30,054 nucleotides of DNA from J061 sp003695725 [NCBI: Candidatus Schekmanbacteria bacterium] (lineage in GTDB: Bacteria; Schekmanbacteria; GWA2-38-11), in NCBI GenBank assembly GCA_003695725.1, contig RFHX01000040.1:1-30054 (forward strand). Reading direction: 5' to 3'. Below, in pieces: positions 25,266 through 30,054 of the stretch. The notes under the pieces were generated by a model that did no database searches, was not told where the DNA came from, and saw only the letters and a list, made by a program, of their open reading frames with translations. The position numbers and the translations under genes are program-made. How positions within the stretch are numbered: position 1 is the first letter of the stretch; each line of letters starts with the position of its first letter.

Positions 25266-27113
25266 ATGAAAAACCAAAGCAAAAAAATTCTGACATTTTT
25301 TTTAATTTTAACAATTTTTGCTTTTCTGCCAAATTTTAGCAAAGCAAAGGCAATAAAGAAAGCCTCCATTGTTCCTTCAAAGGCGAAAATACAAGCAAGC
25401 AAAAAAATAGATTTAAAATTTGTCGTTAAATCAAAAGGGAAGGTAAAGAAAGGAGCCCTTTGGTATGTCAACGGTCTTTTAGGTGGAAATGATGCAGTGG
25501 GAACGATAACCTCGAAAAAAGGCGGAAGAAAAGCTGTATATGAAGCTCCTGACCTTCCTCCGAATCCATCAACAGTAATTATAAGAGCTGAGAGCAAGGA
25601 AGATTCTTCAAAAACGGCTACTGCAAAGATTATCATCAAAGATAAGAAGATAAAGAAGAAGAGTGCAAAAATAAAGGGTGTTGCTGCAACAGGATTGCCG
25701 ATTGCAGGAGCGCCGGTTGAAGTAATAAACAGCATTGGGGAAATCGTAGGAAATGATACAACAGAAAACGATGGTTCTTATCTTGTCAAAATCAAGAAGA
25801 AAAAATATGAACCTCCCTTCCTTGTGAAAGTGACACCTGAAGGTGAAAAACCGTTATATAGTATTGCTTCAGGAGATTCAAAGATTGCAAATGTAACACC
25901 TTTAACTGACAAGGCAGTCGAAAGTTTTATTGTCAAGAATGGTGGCAGTGTAAGCGATGATGATTATTCGGATGATATCAAGAAGATAAAGGAAACTGTT
26001 GCTGATTTCGACGGAGAGTTTGAAAAAGCAAAGGATGCTTTAGAGAAAGCTTTGGGCATTGATACTCTCAACATTGATTTTGTAAAGTCAAAATTAGATC
26101 CTGAAGATCCTGAAAATGACTATGAAAAGATCTTGGAAACTATAAAAGATTCAATCGAAGCGTCAGGTAAGAATGACATTGATGACCTTATTAAGGTAGA
26201 TGATGATTTTATTGATGTAAATAATGATATAATTCTTCTCTATAAGGACAAAGGGATATTAAGCGATGATAAGATTCCTGAAGATTTTTCGGAAGACGAA
26301 CTTCCAAAGATAGAAGGAGTAATCACCAATCCTCTGACAGTTACAGATACTACTACTATCACGGGAACAGTAATTGTCACAAATACTATAACGGTGAATG
26401 ACATTGACATAATTGTCAGTGATACTGCGAAAATCGTGATCAAGGATGCCAATGGCAATAAAACAGATGGAAGCTTTTCAGATTTGTCTGCAGGCAAGTT
26501 TGTAGAAGTCAAATATTATATTGATGGGGACCTCTTCTATGCAACAGAAATAGAAGTTAAAAATAAGAAAAAGAGCGAGAATGAGGATGATTTGAATGGG
26601 CTGATTACACAAAAGAATGAAATTGCCAAATCAATAGTTGTAGATGGCAAAGCGATTTTCATAAACAATGACACTGAAATCAGGGTTAATGATAGTATAG
26701 CTAGCTTTTCAGATTTGGCTATCGGACAAAAAGTGGAAGTTGATGTCCTCTTGACAGATAACAAACTTGTTGCCACAAAAATTAAAGTCGAGAGCCAGGA
26801 AAGTGAAGACGAAAAAGATGCCGAAGAAGTAAAGGGGATTATTGACAAAATTATAAAATCAAACAACGAAATAGTTGTTGATGGAATTGTTATTGCAATA
26901 ACCCCTGATACGAAGATAGAAATTAATGACACATTGGGTTCATTTTCAGACCTCAGCGCAGGGCAATTCGTGAATATGAAAACAGTTTTTATCAATGGGA
27001 AACTTTCTGCCCTTAAAGTAGAAGTTAAAAATGAAGAAGAGGGAAACAACAATAATGGCGGAAATGACGGTAATGAGAATGATAATGGAGATGGTAATGA
27101 TAATAATCTATAG
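25266..27113 (+). CDS. Exported Ig-like/DUF5666 repeat protein under c-di-GMP riboswitch control
   Basis: The 615-residue protein begins with a signal peptide (basic KNQSKK, hydrophobic core to about residue 23, cleavage probably near SKAKA). A bacterial Ig-like domain follows (about 32-125), with LWYVNGLLGG and YEAPDLPPNPSTVIIRAES. Next are a carboxypeptidase-regulatory-like unit (about 137-192, GLPIAGAPVEVIN with NDGSYLVKI), an acidic helical region (about 215-345), and three DUF5666-type beta repeats (about 349-433, 444-510, 522-590), each with SFSDL(S/A)xGxxVxV. The tail (593-615) is almost all Asn, Gly and Asp. GGAGG lies upstream of ATG 25266. The export signal, repeats and c-di-GMP control suggest a surface or matrix protein linked to the switch between motile and attached states. 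No catalytic residues are seen. Confidence 0.85.
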   Translation: MKNQSKKILTFFLILTIFAFLPNFSKAKAIKKASIVPSKAKIQASKKIDLKFVVKSKGKVKKGALWYVNGLLGGNDAVGTITSKKGGRKAVYEAPDLPPNPSTVIIRAESKEDSSKTATAKIIIKDKKIKKKSAKIKGVAATGLPIAGAPVEVINSIGEIVGNDTTENDGSYLVKIKKKKYEPPFLVKVTPEGEKPLYSIASGDSKIANVTPLTDKAVESFIVKNGGSVSDDDYSDDIKKIKETVADFDGEFEKAKDALEKALGIDTLNIDFVKSKLDPEDPENDYEKILETIKDSIEASGKNDIDDLIKVDDDFIDVNNDIILLYKDKGILSDDKIPEDFSEDELPKIEGVITNPLTVTDTTTITGTVIVTNTITVNDIDIIVSDTAKIVIKDANGNKTDGSFSDLSAGKFVEVKYYIDGDLFYATEIEVKNKKKSENEDDLNGLITQKNEIAKSIVVDGKAIFINNDTEIRVNDSIASFSDLAIGQKVEVDVLLTDNKLVATKIKVESQESEDEKDAEEVKGIIDKIIKSNNEIVVDGIVIAITPDTKIEINDTLGSFSDLSAGQFVNMKTVFINGKLSALKVEVKNEEEGNNNNGGNDGNENDNGDGNDNNL

Positions 27114-27159
27114 ATAGCTATTTCAAAAAAACAAAGAAATTTGTTGAATAAATTACGAG

Positions 27160-27190
27160 GTGGCAGCTATTCAGTGGCTGCCACTTTTTT
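27160..27190 (+). terminator. Intrinsic terminator after the exported repeat protein
   Basis: GTGGCAGC (27160-27167) and GCTGCCAC (27177-27184) form a perfect eight-pair stem with a nine-base loop, followed by six T (27185-27190). Confidence 0.88.
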
Positions 27191-27297
27191 ACCATTCATT
27201 GACAATTGTTTGTCCTTATGCTAACCATTTTTAATGAAAAAAATCGATTGAGCAATCAGTCGGAATTCAATTCAATGTTTAATTGGGAGGATAAAAA

Positions 27298-27789
27298 ATG
27301 AAACTGCCTTCACCCCCGCCAACTCCAGTTGAAGAAAGATGGAAAAGGTTATGTCAAGCATTAGCAGCAGAAAGGATAAATCTTTATTTTGATTTGAAAA
27401 AAATACTTGGCGATGAAAAGGGAGAAGAAGTTTTTAAGAAACTTTATGACGAAGGAATAAAAAGAATAAGAAAAAATTTCCCGGGAGGAAAATTACCAGT
27501 TGGGGAGTTGATGAGAAGAGAGTTGACAAGCTTTCCTATGTTGGGATTTGAATTGACTATTGATGAAGTTGAGGAAGATGGTGAAACAACATATTACGAG
27601 CATCTTACAAAATGCCCCTTTCTCGATATGGCACGCAAGATGAATACTCCTGAGATACCCTGCGATTTTTTATGCAACTATGATGTTGAGCTTGCAATAA
27701 AAGATAAGAGAGGAAGATGGGAAATAATATCACGAATGGGCGACGGCGCAGAGGAATGTGTTTTCAAAATCAGGGAATGGAAGGAATAA
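27298..27789 (+). CDS. Cysteine-motif protein, possibly ATC-hydrolase-like (paralogue 1)
   Basis: The 163-residue soluble protein has no signal peptide. Its N-terminal half is helical (LCQALAAERINLYFDLKKILG). The C-terminal half carries a cysteine pattern: YEHLTKCPF, then CDFLCNYD, then EECVFKI near the end. The arrangement CP - C-x3-C-x2-D - C-x-F resembles the L-2-amino-thiazoline-4-carboxylate hydrolase-like family, but I recall that family only in outline. Several of its members have no known activity, so the name is tentative. GGGAGG lies ten bases or less before ATG 27298. The next gene, 44 bases on, is a divergent paralogue with the same motifs, so this is a tandem duplication. A terminator lies about 100 bases upstream, so the pair probably has its own promoter. 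Confidence 0.75.
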   Translation: MKLPSPPPTPVEERWKRLCQALAAERINLYFDLKKILGDEKGEEVFKKLYDEGIKRIRKNFPGGKLPVGELMRRELTSFPMLGFELTIDEVEEDGETTYYEHLTKCPFLDMARKMNTPEIPCDFLCNYDVELAIKDKRGRWEIISRMGDGAEECVFKIREWKE

Positions 27790-27833
27790 TTTGTTTGAAG
27801 CCAAAAACTTTTTATTAATCTGAGGGAAAGGAA

Positions 27834-28313
27834 ATGGAAAAGATAATTGGTAAAGATTTCCCATGGGAACAACAAAGAGAAATGCTCATTGAAAGATGTT
27901 CTTTGAAACTTCCGCTTCTTTATAAGAATCTTGTAGCTGCTTATGGTGAAGAAAAGGCAATGGAAGTTTATGACAGGGTCTATGAAGCAAATTTTAAGAG
28001 TCGATTGGGGAAACTTAAAGGTATGGATTTAGGAGATATAATGAGACTGGAGGTTCAGATGTTTCCCGCAATGGGATGGAAAATCTGGATTGAGGAGAAA
28101 GAAGAGGATGATGGTCCTGCGTGGTATGAACATTTAGAATATTGCCCTCATTGGGAAGCGACAAAAAAACATAAGCTTCCGGAGCCCTGTAACATTGTTT
28201 GCGATATGGATTGCAAATACGGAGAAAAATATAAAATAGGGAAATGGGAAAGACTGAAACATATGCCTTCAGGCGACAGTGAATGTTGTTTTAAGATAAA
28301 GAAAGCTGAATAG
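27834..28313 (+). CDS. Cysteine-motif protein, paralogue of the preceding gene (paralogue 2)
   Basis: This 159-residue protein shares the full layout of its neighbour: a helical front (LIERCSLKLPLLYKNLV), the middle GDIMRLEVQMFPAMGWKIWIEE matching GELMRRELTSFPMLGFELTIDE, then WYEHLEYCPH, CNIVCDMD and ECCFKI. The shared residues, including four aligned cysteines and the aspartate, are the ones most likely to be functional, perhaps a metal site or a nucleophile. Paralogue 2 has extra cysteines in CDMDC and ECC. GAGGGAAAGGA lies just before ATG 27834. The stop at 28313 is six bases from the stop of the convergent HD-GYP gene. Function is unknown; the comparison with ATC hydrolase-like proteins is tentative. 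Confidence 0.72.
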   Translation: MEKIIGKDFPWEQQREMLIERCSLKLPLLYKNLVAAYGEEKAMEVYDRVYEANFKSRLGKLKGMDLGDIMRLEVQMFPAMGWKIWIEEKEEDDGPAWYEHLEYCPHWEATKKHKLPEPCNIVCDMDCKYGEKYKIGKWERLKHMPSGDSECCFKIKKAE

Positions 28314-28319
28314 TTTAAG

Positions 28320-30054
28320 TCATATAATCTTTTTGAATTTGTAATCTTTTACCGATTCGTAAACTTTTGCGTCGATAAATAACCTGACCAAATAAAGGTC
28401 GAGCTTTTTATCCTTTGCCTCATTTAGAAGAATATCTAATGCCTTATCCACAACAACTGCTTTTTTGTAAGGCCTGTCAGCCGCAGTAAGAGCATCATAA
28501 ATGTCTGAGATTGTAATTAGTCGTGATTGAAAGGGTATTTGCCTGTAATTGATTCCTCGCGGATAACCGCCGCCGTCTAATTTTTCGTGATGGCTGTATG
28601 CTATATCTGGAATTCCTTTCAATTCCTTTGTCCACGGGATTTTACTCAAAAAATTGAAGGTATGAGTTACATGGGATTCAATCTCTTTTCTTTCTTCTTC
28701 AGTGAGCGAACCTTTCTTGATGCTCAAAAAATGGAATTCTCTTTCTGATAAGATTGTGGTTTCCTTACCATCTGCACCTACATATTTTTTGTTCACCAAT
28801 TTAGCCAGTTCTGCTGAATTTTCTTCTGGAAGTATTGTAGGTTCATCTGCTTGTTTTATGAGATTAAAATAATAGTCTAATTGTTCAATGTCTTTTTGCA
28901 TCTTATAATTGATTCTATTAATGAAATCCGATTCTGTTTTATTCGGATTTTTTTTGAAAAATTCCGCCTTTCTTTCTGCATAATCTTTTTCTATTGATTT
29001 TTTTATGTAGTCAAAACGTTGTTTGATGATTTCAATTTCGAGTGGATAGAGTTTTTTAGCCTTTACAAGAACATTTTCTCGTACTCCAACTTTGCCAAAG
29101 TCGTGTAAAAGCGTAGCATATCTAAGCTCTTTGATTTCGTCATCACTGAAGTAGATGTCTTTATATTTCCCCCTGTCCAAGTTGTTTATTATTTCTGCAA
29201 GACGGACCGTAAGAATAGCAACTCTTTCTGAATGACCCGAAGTCGTAGGGTCTCGTTGTTCAATGGCTGTAACGGAAGCTTTCACGAAGCCTTCAAAAAG
29301 GTTTTCAATATTTTTATATAGAACATTGTTTTCTATTGATATAGCTGCTTGGCTTGCAAGGGAGTTTACTACTTCCTGACATTCCTTTGAGAAGGGGATG
29401 ACTTCTCTTTTAATGATTTCGGGTCTCAACAATTTTTTTTTGAAATCTCTTTTTCGGTTAATGAGTTGCAGTACCCCTGTTATTTCATCTAAATGATTTT
29501 TCATCGGCACAACTATCATTGATTTTGTTCTATAACCCGTTTTTTCATCAAAACTTTTGTTGAAGGAATAGGGCGAATTGTGATGAATGGAATAAACATC
29601 TTTTATATTGAGCGCTTTGCCTGTGACAGCCACATATCCGGCAAGACTTTCCTTGTTGAGAGGCAATTTTTGGTCTAAAACACTTTCCAAGGAAAGTGTG
29701 TCATTTTGGGCAAGTTTAAAACGAAGAAAGCTTTTTCCATTTTTCTTTTCTACAAGGTATAGGCTTCCAGCATCGGCTGATGATATTTCTCTGCATTTTT
29801 TTAATATAAGCGTTAATAGTTTGTCATAATTTCTTTCAGAAGAAAGTGCAGCGCCAATCTTATTTACTGCTTTAAAGTTTTGTTCGAGTTCTCGATACTT
29901 CTTCTGAAGATGATGGTTTTTTTCTCTTAAAAGAATATTCGAAATAGCATTGTCTATAATCCTTTCTATAATTTCTTCTCGAAATGGCTCCGGCAAGATA
30001 TAATCAAAAGGCTGAATAAACGATGGTTCTGCCTTTTTTACCAATTTCTTTTCA
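28320..30054 (-). CDS. GAF/HD-GYP domain protein, probable c-di-GMP phosphodiesterase (5' end may lie outside window)
   Basis: Numbering from TTG 30044 gives 574 residues; the frame stays open to the window edge, so the true start may lie beyond it. A coiled N-terminus (about 20-60) leads to a GAF sensor (about 60-235: SSADAGSLYLVEKK, SMIVVPMKN) and then an HD-GYP domain with HSERVA at 271, HD at 314-315 (LLHDFGKVGV), H458, HHEKLDGGGYPRG (485-497) and SDIYDALTAADRPY (513-526). HD-GYP proteins hydrolyse c-di-GMP to pGpG or GMP. The distance from HD to GYP is about 170 residues instead of about 65, because of an extra charged segment (about 345-445). All visible metal-ligand motifs are kept, so activity is likely. 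The gene converges on the cysteine-motif pair and lies about 1.2 kb from the end of the riboswitch-controlled gene. Confidence 0.88.
   Translation of the reverse strand, partial: EKKLVKKAEPSFIQPFDYILPEPFREEIIERIIDNAISNILLREKNHHLQKKYRELEQNFKAVNKIGAALSSERNYDKLLTLILKKCREISSADAGSLYLVEKKNGKSFLRFKLAQNDTLSLESVLDQKLPLNKESLAGYVAVTGKALNIKDVYSIHHNSPYSFNKSFDEKTGYRTKSMIVVPMKNHLDEITGVLQLINRKRDFKKKLLRPEIIKREVIPFSKECQEVVNSLASQAAISIENNVLYKNIENLFEGFVKASVTAIEQRDPTTSGHSERVAILTVRLAEIINNLDRGKYKDIYFSDDEIKELRYATLLHDFGKVGVRENVLVKAKKLYPLEIEIIKQRFDYIKKSIEKDYAERKAEFFKKNPNKTESDFINRINYKMQKDIEQLDYYFNLIKQADEPTILPEENSAELAKLVNKKYVGADGKETTILSEREFHFLSIKKGSLTEEERKEIESHVTHTFNFLSKIPWTKELKGIPDIAYSHHEKLDGGGYPRGINYRQIPFQSRLITISDIYDALTAADRPYKKAVVVDKALDILLNEAKDKKLDLYLVRLFIDAKVYESVKDYKFKKII

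Noticed and set aside
25067-25735. 222-codon open frame on the minus strand across the riboswitch and the start of the exported protein gene
   Set aside because: It runs antisense through a structured RNA and a gene with clear signal peptide and domains; its translation is low-complexity and matches no family.
26311-27040. DNA-level tandem repeat within the exported protein gene
   Set aside because: The three repeats are recognisable only at protein level (SFSDL motif); the nucleotide copies have diverged, so this is an old domain duplication, not a recent repeat.
1-30054. CRISPR arrays, IS elements, tRNA or rRNA genes
   Set aside because: No regularly spaced repeats, transposase-like frames with terminal repeats, or tRNA/rRNA-like conserved stretches were seen in any intergenic region.

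Overview
The window is AT-rich, gene-dense bacterial chromosome. Gene content points to a Gram-negative-type bacterium: a six-repeat ribosomal protein S1, an aroA-cmk-rpsA-ihfB block, an IHF-type DNA-bending protein, a c-di-GMP riboswitch and an HD-GYP protein. A deltaproteobacterium or a related candidate phylum fits best. That placement is inference from gene order and family types; no rRNA or tRNA gene is present. No IS element, phage gene or CRISPR array was seen.

Layout. Positions 1-150 hold the tail of a zinc-ribbon protein. A consensus sigma70 promoter (181-209) then drives miaB (241-1554). A minus-strand pair, ftsK and a fumarylacetoacetase-family gene (4645-1559), converges on miaB. 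Divergent from ftsK is a plus-strand run from 4821 to 11756: ftsH, folP, cdaA, cdaR, pdxJ, asd, pgsA. It covers membrane proteolysis, folate, c-di-AMP, vitamin B6, the aspartate pathway and phospholipid synthesis. From 18111 down to 11778 the minus strand carries tyrA, aroA, cmk, rpsA, ihfB and der, with an intrinsic terminator between ihfB and der.

From 18335 the content becomes more accessory. A heterodimeric ABC exporter (18335-21922) has one consensus and one degenerate ATP site. It is followed by a membrane-anchored protein that looks like a distant ferrochelatase-type chelatase (22080-23522) and by a short, class III-type hybrid-cluster protein (23747-25033) with a palindromic candidate operator. 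Next is a c-di-GMP-I (GEMM) riboswitch joined to an intrinsic terminator, just upstream of an exported 615-residue repeat protein (25266-27113). Two tandem cysteine-motif paralogues (27298-28313) follow. The window ends in a convergent GAF/HD-GYP gene, the class of enzyme that degrades c-di-GMP.

Two cyclic-dinucleotide systems are therefore present: c-di-AMP synthesis inside the housekeeping operon, and c-di-GMP sensing plus probable turnover around the exported protein. The best candidate for a little-described module is 25046-30054: riboswitch, predicted surface protein, cysteine-motif pair and HD-GYP with a large insertion. No intergenic stretch exceeds 300 bases; the longest (18112-18334, 23523-23746, 25034-25265) are described below.
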